This document shows, one piece after another, positions 1 to 8,813 of a DNA stretch of 64,000 bases. Position 1 is the stretch's first letter; every line of letters begins with the position of its first letter. Both the position numbers and the translations under genes were made by a program. Below the pieces are notes generated by a model. The model had not been told where the DNA came from. It saw only the letters and a program-made list of their open reading frames with translations, and searched no databases. Where the stretch lies: the NCBI RefSeq assembly GCF_012927325.1, contig NZ_JABBGI010000018.1:55741-119740 (forward strand), given 5' to 3'. Source of the stretch: Chryseobacterium antibioticum. Lineage in GTDB: Bacteria > Bacteroidota > Bacteroidia > Flavobacteriales > Weeksellaceae.

Positions 1-805
1 GAGGATTAAAAAAGTGATTAAGTGGACCGTTTCCGTGTCCTGTTTGTACGTCTTTTCCGTGTTCTATGGCTTGATAAATATAGTCTTGCCCCAAAGAAAC
101 AGAATCATATAAAGTCTTACCCTGCGCTAGGCAGGCTGCAATAGCGGATGAAAGTGTGCAGCCGGAGCCGTGGGTGTTGTTGGTGTTAAATTTTACCGTT
201 TCAAAAGAATGAAATTTCTCATTTTCATCATAAAATAAGGAGGTGATCGTTGAGGTTTCCTGATGCCCTCCTTTCAGAAGAATACTTTTGCAGCCCAGTT
301 TTTTTATTTCTTTTCCTGCAGCGTACAGATCTTCAAGAGTCTCTACTTTCATCTTTGCTAAAATAGCTGCTTCATCCATATTAGGCGTAATCACATCAGC
401 AATGGGGAAAAGCTGTTCCGTGATGGCTGCTATCGTGTCCTCTTCAATCAGGCGGTGGCCGCTTGTCGCGACCATGACAGGATCAAATACAAGTGGTATT
501 TTTTTGTATTTGCCTAAAGTTGAAACAATTGTTTCGACCAGCTGTGGAGTATGAACCATCCCGATTTTGATAGCATCAGGAAAAATATCATCCAGAATAG
601 CTTCAATCTGGTCGGCTACGGCTTCCACAGGAATCGGATATATTTTTCTTACGCCTTGTGTATTCTGTACAGGTAAAGCAGTTAATACCGATGTTGAAAA
701 ACAGCCTAAAGCAGAAGCCGTTTTAATATCAGCCTGAATACCTGCGCCACCGCTTCCGTCAAATCCGGCGATCGTTAATACCGATGGATAAGTGTATTTT
801 TTCAT
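1..805 (-). CDS. thiD: Hydroxymethylpyrimidine/phosphomethylpyrimidine kinase ThiD (3' end outside window)
   Basis: The product phosphorylates HMP and HMP-P to HMP-PP, the pyrimidine half of thiamine, in the cytosol. The reading frame starts at the ATG at 805-803 and stays open to the window edge, giving about 268 codons. It is therefore nearly full length for ThiD, and only the C-terminal residues are missing. The N-terminus has the family's glycine-rich substrate/ATP loop (FDGSGGAGIQAD, residues about 15-26). Near residue 215 there is the ribokinase-type anion-hole motif HGSGCT, which holds the catalytic region. The start overlaps the stop of thiE by four bases (ATGA), so translation is probably coupled. 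It is the third gene of the riboswitch-led thiM-thiE-thiD operon. The assignment is secure; only the stop codon is unseen. Confidence 0.95.
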   Translation of the reverse strand, partial: MKKYTYPSVLTIAGFDGSGGAGIQADIKTASALGCFSTSVLTALPVQNTQGVRKIYPIPVEAVADQIEAILDDIFPDAIKIGMVHTPQLVETIVSTLGKYKKIPLVFDPVMVATSGHRLIEEDTIAAITEQLFPIADVITPNMDEAAILAKMKVETLEDLYAAGKEIKKLGCKSILLKGGHQETSTITSLFYDENEKFHSFETVKFNTNNTHGSGCTLSSAIAACLAQGKTLYDSVSLGQDYIYQAIEHGKDVQTGHGNGPLNHFFNP

Positions 806-1437
806 TTTAAAATTTCATTTTTTAATTGATAGGCTGCTTTTTGAGGGTCTTCGGCACTGCAAATAGCAGAAACTACGGCAAGACAGTCTGCTCCTGCATT
901 CATCACCTCCTTTGCATTTCCTAAATGAATATGACCGATGGCTACCAAAGGTTTTTCAGTAAGCTTTCTGATCATTTTAATTCCTTCCAGTCCCCATTCT
1001 GTTATCGTATCCGTTTTGGTATCTGTTCTGAAAACAGGGCTTATTCCAAGGTAATCGGAAACTGCCGTCTGTTCATTCGCAAGCTGGGAAAGATATTCAA
1101 TCGAATAGCCAATGATTTTTTGACTGAGAAGAGATTGCTGTCTTAGGTAAACAGGCGAAGCGTCGCTGTTCCCAACGTGAATGCCCGCGGCATTTACCTT
1201 TTCTGCAACCTCTGTATTATCGTTAATGATGAGTGGAATAGAATATTTATCTGTCAATTCAATAAGCTGTTGAGCTTTTGCAAGAAACGAATCCGTACTG
1301 CTGTTTTTCTCTCTCAGCTGGATCACATCGACTCCGCCAAGGATAGCCTGTTCGGCAACCTGAAGAAAATTTCTCCCCTTACAGTCAGCTTCGGAAATAA
1401 CCAGATAAAGGTGATAGGGAAAAGGATTTAAGCTCAT
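802..1437 (-). CDS. thiE: Thiamine phosphate synthase ThiE
   Basis: The enzyme joins HMP-PP and hydroxyethylthiazole phosphate to thiamine monophosphate. At 211 residues it has normal length for ThiE. It carries the family landmarks VIQLREKN (about residue 38), the IINDN segment (about 69), the GxHxGN loop (about 85) and a C-terminal phosphate-binding region with AIGHIHLGNA near 167. The start overlaps the thiM stop (1434-1436) and the stop overlaps the thiD start, so all three genes are linked by ATGA junctions. Expression should follow the TPP riboswitch upstream of thiM. TenI-type paralogues share this fold, but the thiM/thiD neighbours favour genuine ThiE. Confidence 0.94.
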   Translation of the reverse strand: MSLNPFPYHLYLVISEADCKGRNFLQVAEQAILGGVDVIQLREKNSSTDSFLAKAQQLIELTDKYSIPLIINDNTEVAEKVNAAGIHVGNSDASPVYLRQQSLLSQKIIGYSIEYLSQLANEQTAVSDYLGISPVFRTDTKTDTITEWGLEGIKMIRKLTEKPLVAIGHIHLGNAKEVMNAGADCLAVVSAICSAEDPQKAAYQLKNEILK

Positions 1438-2240
1438 TTTCGCTCTATCTTTAAACGGTTGAAGAATTCCTGTTCAGTAATATTGTACAGTTTATCGATG
1501 AGGTTGATCTGAAGACTTCCCGGGCCTTTGCTTTCTTCAGCGGCTATTTCCCCAGCGATACCAATTAACGCCATTGCAGCAGCTACGGCCAGTACTCTAT
1601 CTTCTGCAATTCCTATAAATGCACCAATTAATGCTGTAGCAGAACATCCTAGGCCTGTAACTTTAGTCATGAGCGGATGCCCGTTTTTAATAAAAATTTC
1701 CTGTTGGTTATTGAGAATAATATCTGTTTCACCGGAAATACAGACAATCGTACCGTATTGGCTCACAAGACTGCGGGCAGCATCAATAGCTTCGTTACTT
1801 TGCGCAGTGCTGTCTACTCCTTTGGTAGCGGTCGTGTTGACTTTTGCCAGCGCAATAATCTCAGAAGCATTTCCTCTGATGACCGCAGGTTGATAGGGTA
1901 AAAGTTGATTTAAAACCTGATCCCTGAAAGAAGTAGCTCCGGCGCCAACAGGATCTAAAACCCACGGCTTCCCGGTTGAATGGGCTGTTTTAGCTGCCAG
2001 GATCATAGATTCTGACCAATATTCATCCAGAGTGCCAATATTGATCACCACCGAATGCGAGATGCCAATCATTTCCTGAATTTCAGATTTTGCATGCGCC
2101 ATAATAGGAGAGGCTCCTGCAGCCAAAAGAGCATTGGCCGTATTGTTCATCACCACATAATTGGTGATATTATGAACAAGAGGAGATTTCTGTCTGACAA
2201 GCTGTACCAGTTCCCAAAGAATTTTTTCCATTATTATCAT
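1434..2240 (-). CDS. thiM: Hydroxyethylthiazole kinase ThiM
   Basis: The enzyme phosphorylates the thiazole alcohol, the salvage route to the thiazole half of thiamine. The protein has 268 residues if the first Met is used. The Met three codons in (2231), giving an MEKILWEL start, is equally plausible, since no ribosome-binding site helps decide. Visible landmarks are the early SPLVHNITNYVVMNNTAN segment (about 19-36), the conserved VLDPVGAGAT (about 95-104) and the catalytic GLGCS near residue 196. It is the first gene after the TPP riboswitch, about 60 bp downstream of it. Together with thiE and thiD it makes a salvage-type operon. No thiC or thiG is visible in the window. Confidence 0.94.
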   Translation of the reverse strand: MIIMEKILWELVQLVRQKSPLVHNITNYVVMNNTANALLAAGASPIMAHAKSEIQEMIGISHSVVINIGTLDEYWSESMILAAKTAHSTGKPWVLDPVGAGATSFRDQVLNQLLPYQPAVIRGNASEIIALAKVNTTATKGVDSTAQSNEAIDAARSLVSQYGTIVCISGETDIILNNQQEIFIKNGHPLMTKVTGLGCSATALIGAFIGIAEDRVLAVAAAMALIGIAGEIAAEESKGPGSLQINLIDKLYNITEQEFFNRLKIERK

Positions 2241-2300
2241 TTAAAATAAAAATAGCTTCAGGAAAAATCCAAAACAAAAAGTACACTGCGAACAATGTCA

Positions 2301-2385
2301 TTTTGCTTTTCCCTACGTCGGTGTTAGCCGTATCAGGTTCAAAGGGACTCTCTCAATTCTTTTCAGAATACCCCTAAAGCAAAAC
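2301..2385 (-). promoter_or_regulatory. TPP riboswitch (THI element) upstream of thiM
   Basis: Read on the minus strand, the segment opens with TTTTGCTTTAGGGG and closes with GGGAAAAGCAAAA, so the P1 stem pairs 2385-2376 with 2310-2301. Inside lie the diagnostic THI-box stretches CCCTTTGAACCTGAT and CACCGACGTAGGGA. The first is the pyrimidine-sensing side and the second the pyrophosphate-sensing side. It sits between the cstA stop and the thiM start. It should repress the thiM-thiE-thiD transcript when TPP is plentiful. I saw no strong terminator between it and thiM, so control may be at translation or by a less obvious hairpin. Confidence 0.95.
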
Positions 2386-2427
2386 AAATGTATAAAAATT
2401 ATCAGAGCATGCAAAAACTCACAAGGA

Positions 2428-4269
2428 TTATCTTTCTACAAGCTCTTTCACAGGCTCTCCGTAATAATCTGTTACTGTGGTTTTGATCTGCAAGAGCTGA
2501 TACCACTTTATAAATGCTCCAATGAATACAATCAACATCAGAACCATAGCTGTTACGGCTAACGCTGCCAGCAGATATTGTTCTTTGGGAAGATAGATTG
2601 CAGTGACCTGGATATAACCCGCCCAAAAGGTGATTCCAGCCATAAAAACTCCTGGAATTGCTGAACATAATGCATATTTCCCCCTGTTCATTCGGATCAG
2701 CATCGTTGTACAGACAATAAGTCCGCAGGCTGCCAGTAATTGATTACTGATTCCAAATAATGGCCAGATACTGCTTACATTACCAGTAAATACCAAATAT
2801 CCCCAAGCAAAGGTAAATAAGAGACTGCTGATAATAATTCCGGGAATCCAGTTTTTATCATTGAATTTAGGAATCACAGAACCCAGCATTTCCTGTAAGA
2901 AGAAACGGCCTACTCTTGTTCCGGCATCAATAGCAGTAAGAATGAACACCGCTTCAAACATGATGGCGAAATTATACCAGTAAGCAGTCAGTTGATCCAT
3001 GTACGGGATTTTATTGAAAATATGGGCCATTCCCACCGCTAAGGACACCGCTCCACCTGTTCTTCCGTGAAGTTCAATGCCTATTTTTTGTGAATAATAA
3101 TCGATGTCTACCCCGTGCAGAGCAGGATGGGCTGCCAGGAAGGCGTCATAAGATTCCTTCGGCGTATTGATGGCAAAATAATCACCGGGCATTAAGGTAC
3201 ATGCTGCGATCAAAGCCATTAAAGCGACAAAGCCTTCTACAAGCATCGCTCCATAACCCACAAAAAGGATTTCTTTTTCTTTGTTAAGCATCTTAGGCGT
3301 TGTTCCGGTTGCAATGACTGCGTGAAACCCTGAAATCGCTCCACAGGCAATCACGATAAAAATAAAAGGAAGTACAGGACCGCCGATAACGGGTCCTCCA
3401 CCATTCACGAATTCTGTAAGGGCAGGCATCTGGATCGTTGGATGAATGACAATTACACCCACAGCAAGCATAATGATCGTTCCTATTTTCAGATAGGTTG
3501 AAAGATAATCTCTCGGTACAAGAAGCAGCCAAACAGGAAGTACAGAAGCCAGGAAACCATACAATGGGATAGCAATCGAAATGGTTTTTATATCCCATGT
3601 AAACAGGTTATTCATCGTTTCGTTTTGCATTAAACTGTGGCCACCAATGATTCCGGCAATTAATAGTATACCTCCCAAAATACTGGCGAAAAGCACACTG
3701 TTTTTTCTATATCTCATGATGAGCCCCATGATCACTGCAATAGGCATTGTGATCACAACGGTAAAAAGAGACCAGGAAGCCTCATGCATTGCATTGATAC
3801 AGGCCAATGATAAACCGGCCAATGTAAGAATCAGAATGAATAATATAGCAAAACCGGCAACCGTTCCTGTAGTCTTTCCAATTTCCTTAGAAGCAATAGT
3901 AGCAAGGCTCTGTCCTTTATGTCGTACAGAAGCGAATAAAACGACCATATCATGTACACCACCGCCTAAAACACATCCGATAAGGATCCACAGTGCGCCG
4001 GGAAGATACCCAAACTGAGCAGCCAGAACGGGTCCAACTAGTGGTCCGGCTGCGGCAATGGCAGCAAAATGATGCCCAAAAAGAACATTTTTGTTGGTGG
4101 CTACATAATCTTTTCCGTCTGCAAATTCTACGGCAGGCGTTGTATTTTGATCGTTAAGCCGGAGTACTTTATTGGCAATGAAAATACCGTAAAAACGGTA
4201 AGCGATCGCAAAGATCAGTACCGATACAAATATTAGAGTGAGTGCATTGGTGTTATTCAGAAAATCCAT
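2428..4269 (-). CDS. cstA: Carbon starvation protein A family transporter (CstA)
   Basis: This is a 613-residue, highly hydrophobic inner-membrane protein with well over a dozen predicted membrane segments. Family landmarks include the N-terminal NVLFGHHFAAIAAAGPLVGP region (about 61-80), the GCVLGGGVHDMVVLF segment (about 98-112) and the SGFHAVIATGTTPK stretch near residue 313. Members of the family import pyruvate or peptides, typically when carbon is scarce. The substrate here cannot be told from sequence. The gene precedes the thiamine operon on the same strand, but the riboswitch region separates them. Its 5' flank (4270-4480) is very AT-rich and no clear minus-strand -7 box was found. 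Confidence 0.93.
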   Translation of the reverse strand: MDFLNNTNALTLIFVSVLIFAIAYRFYGIFIANKVLRLNDQNTTPAVEFADGKDYVATNKNVLFGHHFAAIAAAGPLVGPVLAAQFGYLPGALWILIGCVLGGGVHDMVVLFASVRHKGQSLATIASKEIGKTTGTVAGFAILFILILTLAGLSLACINAMHEASWSLFTVVITMPIAVIMGLIMRYRKNSVLFASILGGILLIAGIIGGHSLMQNETMNNLFTWDIKTISIAIPLYGFLASVLPVWLLLVPRDYLSTYLKIGTIIMLAVGVIVIHPTIQMPALTEFVNGGGPVIGGPVLPFIFIVIACGAISGFHAVIATGTTPKMLNKEKEILFVGYGAMLVEGFVALMALIAACTLMPGDYFAINTPKESYDAFLAAHPALHGVDIDYYSQKIGIELHGRTGGAVSLAVGMAHIFNKIPYMDQLTAYWYNFAIMFEAVFILTAIDAGTRVGRFFLQEMLGSVIPKFNDKNWIPGIIISSLLFTFAWGYLVFTGNVSSIWPLFGISNQLLAACGLIVCTTMLIRMNRGKYALCSAIPGVFMAGITFWAGYIQVTAIYLPKEQYLLAALAVTAMVLMLIVFIGAFIKWYQLLQIKTTVTDYYGEPVKELVER

Positions 4270-4480
4270 ACCATTTGTTTTTTAAGAATGAATAATTAAA
4301 AATATTGGATATTTTGTTAAGAATAATTTAAACAAAAGCCAAGTTAATTATTTTAGGCATAAAAAATGATGATATGTATACTAATTTAGCAAATTTGTGT
4401 TTTACAGTTTATTTTTATAATGTATGGTGTTGATTTATAATTTAATATCGTATTGTGTGATTATAAATGTATATTAAATG

Positions 4481-4864
4481 TTATTTTACTAATTCATCAA
4501 AAAGTTTATCAAAAGTCTTTTCCAGGTCTTTGGATTTTCCCGGATGAGGTCTTGAAGTCTGAACTACAGAACTTCTTACGGCCGTCAGCCATCGGAAACG
4601 CTCCGGAATATCCATCAGGGCGATGGGACCTCCTTCTTTGTCACCGTTTGCGATTTTTTGGAAGCTTTCCAAGTTCTGGATAATATCATCATAATCAATT
4701 TTGCTGTGCATCAGCCTGAATTTATCCTGACACAAGTAGAATTCCACGCGGATAAATTTCTCTTTTTTGGAGAACATCACGAGTCCGATGTTGAAAAATT
4801 CTTCTCTTTCAACTTTCGGTACCAAGCGTATGACGGCGTATTCGTATATTTTATCCTCTTGCAT
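4481..4864 (-). CDS. DUF3037 family protein
   Basis: A 127-residue soluble protein resembling the DUF3037 family. It begins with the characteristic KIYEYAVIRLVPKVEREEFFNIG stretch (residues about 5-27), followed by a VMFSKKEKF strand and a C-terminal VVQTSRPHPG segment. The biochemical role of the family is unknown. Its start (4864) overlaps the 3' end of the HipA-like kinase gene (4851-5624) by 14 bases. The two are therefore a translationally coupled pair, an arrangement I recall as common for this family. A functional partnership with the kinase is inferred from position only. Confidence 0.85.
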   Translation of the reverse strand: MQEDKIYEYAVIRLVPKVEREEFFNIGLVMFSKKEKFIRVEFYLCQDKFRLMHSKIDYDDIIQNLESFQKIANGDKEGGPIALMDIPERFRWLTAVRSSVVQTSRPHPGKSKDLEKTFDKLFDELVK

Positions 4865-5624
4865 TTTTCGCTTCGTTTACAAAGATTTGAGAATTTTCTA
4901 ACCTGGTTTTCATGAACTGGAAATAGACCTCACGGATCTCTTCCGGTGTTTCGTCTGCATCATTCCATTGGAGCCAGTCTTCAGGAATTAAATTGACGAT
5001 TTCCCTGAATAATGTATCATTCAATACTTGGTGGGCAAACTGATCAGCTTCATCCAACCTATTGGCTTTTGGAAGCAGGACGTGATCTTTCACATATTTG
5101 AAAGGTGTTTTGGCTGCTGCATCAAAATTCTGCCACGAATGGTGGAAATAAAATGATGCTCCATTGTCGATGACCCAAAGCTCCTTATGCCACATCAGGA
5201 GATTCGTATTTCTGAAAGTACGGTCGATATTGGTGATGAATGCATCCAGCCAGACAATCTTTGAGGCCAGAACCGGATCAATCTTTACGCCAGGATCATA
5301 GGTGATAGAACCTGAAAGATAATGAAGTCCCAGATTCAGTCCTTCTGAAAATTTCAGCAATTCCTGGATTTCCTCATCAGCTTCCGTTCTTCCAAAGTCA
5401 ACATCCAGGTTCACGAATACCAACTCCGGGATCTTCAATCCTAAAGCTTCTGTGATCTTACCACCCAGAAGTTCGGAGATCAGCATTTTTACTCCGTGGC
5501 CTGCGCCGCGAAATTTCAGTACATATTTAAAATCATCATCAGCTTCTGCCAAAGCAGGAAGAGATCCACCTTCCCTCAGGGGCAGGATGTAACGCATGAC
5601 GGTTACCGTTCTTAAATCCAGCAT
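4851..5624 (-). CDS. HipA-like kinase-fold protein (HipA_2 type)
   Basis: A 257-residue protein with the layout of a stand-alone HipA-like C-terminal kinase domain. It has an N-terminal YVLKFRGAGHG nucleotide-loop region with a likely ATP-binding Lys (about 34-44). A catalytic-loop-like WLDAFITNIDRTFRNTNLL (about 124-142) contains the Asp and Asn of the phosphotransfer loop. A WVIDNGASFYF metal-binding segment (about 149-159) follows. It lacks the N-terminal domain of classical HipA toxins, and no HipB-like helix-turn-helix gene is adjacent. Instead the 3' end overlaps a DUF3037 gene. Kinase activity is likely from the retained motifs. The target and any toxin role are unknown. Confidence 0.82.
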   Translation of the reverse strand: MLDLRTVTVMRYILPLREGGSLPALAEADDDFKYVLKFRGAGHGVKMLISELLGGKITEALGLKIPELVFVNLDVDFGRTEADEEIQELLKFSEGLNLGLHYLSGSITYDPGVKIDPVLASKIVWLDAFITNIDRTFRNTNLLMWHKELWVIDNGASFYFHHSWQNFDAAAKTPFKYVKDHVLLPKANRLDEADQFAHQVLNDTLFREIVNLIPEDWLQWNDADETPEEIREVYFQFMKTRLENSQIFVNEAKNARG

Positions 5625-5769
5625 ACCGCAAAATTAAGGTTATTTTTTGATAACTTGTGATCTGTGCGAGCGGGAACGAAAATAAGATTAAAACAAAAGG
5701 GCTAAGGATTTTTTCATTAATTTAGATTCGTATGAAATACCACAAACAGTACATAAAAGTTTTAATTGT

Positions 5770-6612
5770 ATGAAATTGATAAAAGATAGTAACATAAAGC
5801 TTGAAAACCCTGAGACCAGAGATTTTCTGGCTGATGCATTGTATCCTGAAACTGATGAAAAATTACCGTTGGTGATCTTTGTTCACGGTTACAAAGGTTA
5901 TAAAGACTGGGGTGCCTGGAATCTGATGGCAGAAAAGTTTGCGGAAGCTGGCTTTTTCTTTGTGAAATTTAATGCTTCCCATAACGGAACTACTGTTGAA
6001 GATCCGAATAATTTTGCTGATCTGGATGCTTTCGGGAACAACAATTATTCTAAGGAACTTTCCGATCTTGGTGTTGTCATTGATCATTTTGTGAAAAATT
6101 CTCATGTAGATGATCAGAAAATAATTCTGATCGGGCATAGCAGAGGAGGAGGAATCTCCATTGTAAAGACATCTGAAGATGAAAGGATCAATGGTTTGAT
6201 TACACTGGCCAGCGTAGATAGTCTGGAACGGTTCCCAAAAAATGAAGCTCTGGAAAACTGGAAAAAAGAAGGCGTCTATTATGTGCTGAACGGGCGTACC
6301 AAACAGGAGATGCCACATTACTATCAGTTTTATGAAGATTTTGAGAATCATATTCACCGTTTTGACGTGGAAAGAGCGACAGAAATGGCAAAAGCTTATG
6401 TATTGATTATTCATGGAACCCAGGATGAAAGTGTAAGTGTAACAAATGCAGAACATCTTCACCTTCTCAATCCCAATTCAGAATTGTTCTTAGTTGAAAA
6501 TGCAGATCACACGTTTGGATCAAAAGAACCGTGGACGGAAAAAGAACTTCCGGAAAATTTGAAAATCGTAACTGAAAAATGCATTGATTTCATCAATAAA
6601 AATTTGAAGTAA
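5770..6612 (+). CDS. Alpha/beta hydrolase (dienelactone-hydrolase/acylaminoacyl-peptidase-like)
   Basis: A 280-residue cytosolic protein with the alpha/beta-hydrolase pattern. An oxyanion-hole strand LPLVIFVHGYKGYKDWG lies near residues 33-49. The nucleophile elbow GHSRGGG is near 122-128, and a C-terminal ADHTFG supplies the catalytic His near 246. The acid is probably the Asp in HGTQDES (about 219). No signal peptide is seen. The gene stands alone on the plus strand between the HipA-like gene, transcribed away from it, and a lipoprotein gene. The substrate cannot be predicted. Confidence 0.85.
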   Translation: MKLIKDSNIKLENPETRDFLADALYPETDEKLPLVIFVHGYKGYKDWGAWNLMAEKFAEAGFFFVKFNASHNGTTVEDPNNFADLDAFGNNNYSKELSDLGVVIDHFVKNSHVDDQKIILIGHSRGGGISIVKTSEDERINGLITLASVDSLERFPKNEALENWKKEGVYYVLNGRTKQEMPHYYQFYEDFENHIHRFDVERATEMAKAYVLIIHGTQDESVSVTNAEHLHLLNPNSELFLVENADHTFGSKEPWTEKELPENLKIVTEKCIDFINKNLK

Positions 6613-6676
6613 AGTTAATAATGGAATAAATTTTGAGGATTAACGTTCTAATTATTAATCACATTTTTAAATTATT

Positions 6677-7189
6677 ATGAAAAAATTGATCGTAGGCGCA
6701 TGTGCGTTCTCATTATTCGCTGTAATCTCATGCAAAAAGGAAGCAAAAGCGGACGTATCTTCTACCGGTACAGATTCTTTGGCGACAACAATGCCTAAGG
6801 ATTCTGTAACCACACCAAAAACAGACTCCGTAACTTCAACACCTGCAACAGCTTCCACAGATAATATCCTGACTAAAAATACGGGGAAATATCCTAATGA
6901 TATTAAACTGTTTGAAGATAAAAGTTTTGCCAACAGAGTTAAAAAACTTACCGGAGCACAATATGATGAAATGCTTAAAAATTTCAACGTAGAATCTCCT
7001 ATTGTATCTGAAAATGGAATCTATAAAGTAACAGGCTGTAAACAACACGACTGCCCCGGATATTTAACATCAATCTTTTATGATTCCAAAAATGACAACC
7101 TGAATGTGTCTATTGATAAAAACGGGAAAGTAGCGGATTTTGCTGAGAAAGGGAAAATTACAGTTACTGAAGCATTAAAGTCTAAGTAA
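6677..7189 (+). CDS. Putative lipoprotein of unknown function
   Basis: A 170-residue protein beginning MKKLIVGACAFSLFAVISCKK. A short hydrophobic stretch ends in a lipobox with Cys20, so export and lipid anchoring are likely. Residues 24-60 form a low-complexity Ser/Thr/Asp-rich linker of the kind often placed between the anchor and the folded part. The folded C-terminal half (about 75-170) contains a pair of cysteines in GCKQHDCPG and no motif I can name. It is downstream of the hydrolase gene by 64 bp and may be co-transcribed. The function is unknown. Confidence 0.8.
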   Translation: MKKLIVGACAFSLFAVISCKKEAKADVSSTGTDSLATTMPKDSVTTPKTDSVTSTPATASTDNILTKNTGKYPNDIKLFEDKSFANRVKKLTGAQYDEMLKNFNVESPIVSENGIYKVTGCKQHDCPGYLTSIFYDSKNDNLNVSIDKNGKVADFAEKGKITVTEALKSK

Positions 7190-7494
7190 CCCCAAACAAG
7201 AAAAACTGTGTTATCATTGGGAGTATAAAACCCTGCAAATTGGATAAACGACAAAGAACCAGACTTCTACTTAAAACAGTTAGATTGTAAGTTTAGCGTC
7301 TTTGCGAATTCCAACACTATAAAGTAGCAGATTTTTTTTTAACGCAAAGTTTTAAGATCAGGATTACTTATTTAGGAAAGCAAAGGATTAATCAACAAGT
7401 TGATTGGATGAAGCGAACTGACGAGTAGTTACATTTTACAGCTAAGAAAATAAATAAAAACCAGCCTACGTTAGGCTGGTTTTGTTTTGTGGAA
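7190..7494. other. Gene-free interval with decayed interspersed repeat
   Basis: About 305 bp without a supportable gene. It contains fragments such as TAGCGTCTTTGCG and TTAACGCAAAGTTTT (around 7290-7355). These look like the degenerate intergenic repeats common in flavobacterial genomes. The last part (7457-7483) is a terminator. Nothing else was recognised. Confidence 0.5.
7457..7483. terminator. Bidirectional intrinsic terminator
   Basis: A perfect 12-bp stem AAAACCAGCCTA / TAGGCTGGTTTT has a three-base loop. It lies between the convergent lipoprotein gene (+) and flavin reductase gene (-), and a T-rich tail follows on each strand. Confidence 0.85.
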
Positions 7495-8319
7495 TTATTG
7501 TATAGTTAAAAGCGTCCAGGCTTCATCAATCTTACTTTGCAACAGTAATTTCTGAGCGTTTGTATGAACGTTTTCATCTGCATGGAAATCTCCTGCGGGA
7601 AGTACCTCTACATTGGCAAGCATTCCCAAATCATTTCCTGTAAATATTTTACTGTATTTGATGGAGTTAGGAAGAAGATCAAACCCGATTCCTTTTGTGA
7701 CCAAAGGTTTCGGAACCTCAAAAAGGCTGTTCTCATTGCTTCTCGAATATAAATTGCCTCCTAAACGGGCCACCATATCCAGTTTTTGCTGATCTAAATT
7801 TCCTGCTTCATTCAGATATTCTTCCCTGATATGAATTTTCTGAACCTCACAGATCACCAGATTTCCTGCTCCGCCCTGGTCTCCCAGAGATTTTACTTCT
7901 AACACTTTGCATTCAAAGTTTACGGGACATTCTTCAATCAGTTTGGGCTGTACCAGATCCGCATCTTTCATGGTCAGTCCGGATTTGATGAATTCATTCA
8001 CTCCGGTTTCGTATTCTGTAGAAGCTAAAGAGATCTGCTGTACAATGGGAAAATTCACTGTTCCAATGACTACTTCAGGAACTTCCAGAACATTTTCCAG
8101 AGTATGTTTAGTGGTATTGTCACGTACTCTCCTGGATGGTGAAAAAATCAAAATCGGAGGAACCGTACTGAACATATTAAAAAAACTGAATGGTGATAAA
8201 TTAATAGTTCCGTTTTTATCTACCGTAGATGCCAGGGCAATCGGACGCGGCGACACGGCAGTCTGCATAATGGTCTGAAGCTGTACGGGGGATAATTCGG
8301 ATGGGATAACTGTTTTCAT
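7495..8319 (-). CDS. Flavin reductase family protein (flavoredoxin-like)
   Basis: A 274-residue protein of the FMN-binding split-barrel flavin reductase family. The core region contains the hallmark SPRPIALASTVDKNGTINLS strand-turn-strand (about 28-47), then NLSPFSFFNMFS and a phosphate-contacting SPSRRVRDNTTKHTLEN stretch (about 81-97). It probably binds FMN and reduces flavin, or uses it for an oxidoreduction in the cytosol. The partner is unknown. The C-terminal extension beyond about residue 200 is typical of the longer Bacteroidota members. A convergent terminator lies just downstream, and an AACCACAAAAG-type repeat sits just upstream. Confidence 0.85.
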   Translation of the reverse strand: MKTVIPSELSPVQLQTIMQTAVSPRPIALASTVDKNGTINLSPFSFFNMFSTVPPILIFSPSRRVRDNTTKHTLENVLEVPEVVIGTVNFPIVQQISLASTEYETGVNEFIKSGLTMKDADLVQPKLIEECPVNFECKVLEVKSLGDQGGAGNLVICEVQKIHIREEYLNEAGNLDQQKLDMVARLGGNLYSRSNENSLFEVPKPLVTKGIGFDLLPNSIKYSKIFTGNDLGMLANVEVLPAGDFHADENVHTNAQKLLLQSKIDEAWTLLTIQ

Positions 8320-8330
8320 TGTTTATTATT

Positions 8331-8361
8331 AACCACAAAAGTCACAAAAGTTTTTTAAGTA
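8331..8361 (+). repeat. AACCACAAAAG-type interspersed repeat
   Basis: The segment AACCACAAAAGTCACAAAAG followed by TTTTTTAAG resembles, in inverse orientation, the stretch at 24680-24720. Both lie directly next to gene ends. It is probably a copy of a short dispersed intergenic repeat. Confidence 0.45.
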
Positions 8362-8381
8362 AAATCAATAGTTTTTAAAGT

Positions 8382-8789
8382 TCAAAAAAGCATATTGTAA
8401 TACTTATTTATAATAGTTTCCTGGCCTTCATGATACAAGTTTTTTACATTAAAATTGACTAAGATTCCTTTGGGTTTCTTCATTAAATTAATATAATTTA
8501 GAATTTGAGAGCGGTGAATATCATTGAATTCCACAACCGATTTTAATTCGACAACAATTAGATCTTCAACAAGGAAGTCACAAAAAAAGTCGCATTTTAT
8601 TTCTTTTCCTTTATAGACTACAGGAACTTTCAGTTCAGATTTAAAATTAATGTTTCTTAATCTGAATTCTTCTTCTAGACATTTATGATATACACTTTCT
8701 AATAAACCGGCGCCTAAAATTTTGTGAACTTCTATGCAGGCGCCGTTTATTTTGTATGTCAGATCAGTTAAATATGACTGTGTGACCAT
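8382..8789 (-). CDS. GxxExxY family protein (PD-(D/E)XK nuclease-like fold)
   Basis: A 135-residue protein with the name-giving motif GAGLLESVYHKCLEEEF (residues about 26-42, GxxExxY). It also has a FCDFLVEDLIVVELKSV stretch (about 69-85) whose Asp and Glu-x-Lys match a PD-(D/E)XK nuclease-like core. The family is frequent in Bacteroidota and often sits alone. Its biological role is not established. Here it follows fahA on the same strand after 24 bp but is probably not functionally linked to tyrosine breakdown. Full length for the family. Confidence 0.87.
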   Translation of the reverse strand: MVTQSYLTDLTYKINGACIEVHKILGAGLLESVYHKCLEEEFRLRNINFKSELKVPVVYKGKEIKCDFFCDFLVEDLIVVELKSVVEFNDIHRSQILNYINLMKKPKGILVNFNVKNLYHEGQETIINKYYNMLF

Positions 8790-8813
8790 GTAAATCTTTT
8801 GTGACTAAAGTAT

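Noticed and set aside
2402..2668. 88-codon minus-strand frame inside cstA
   Set aside because: It overlaps the strongly conserved CstA coding frame on the same strand and has no recognisable domain.
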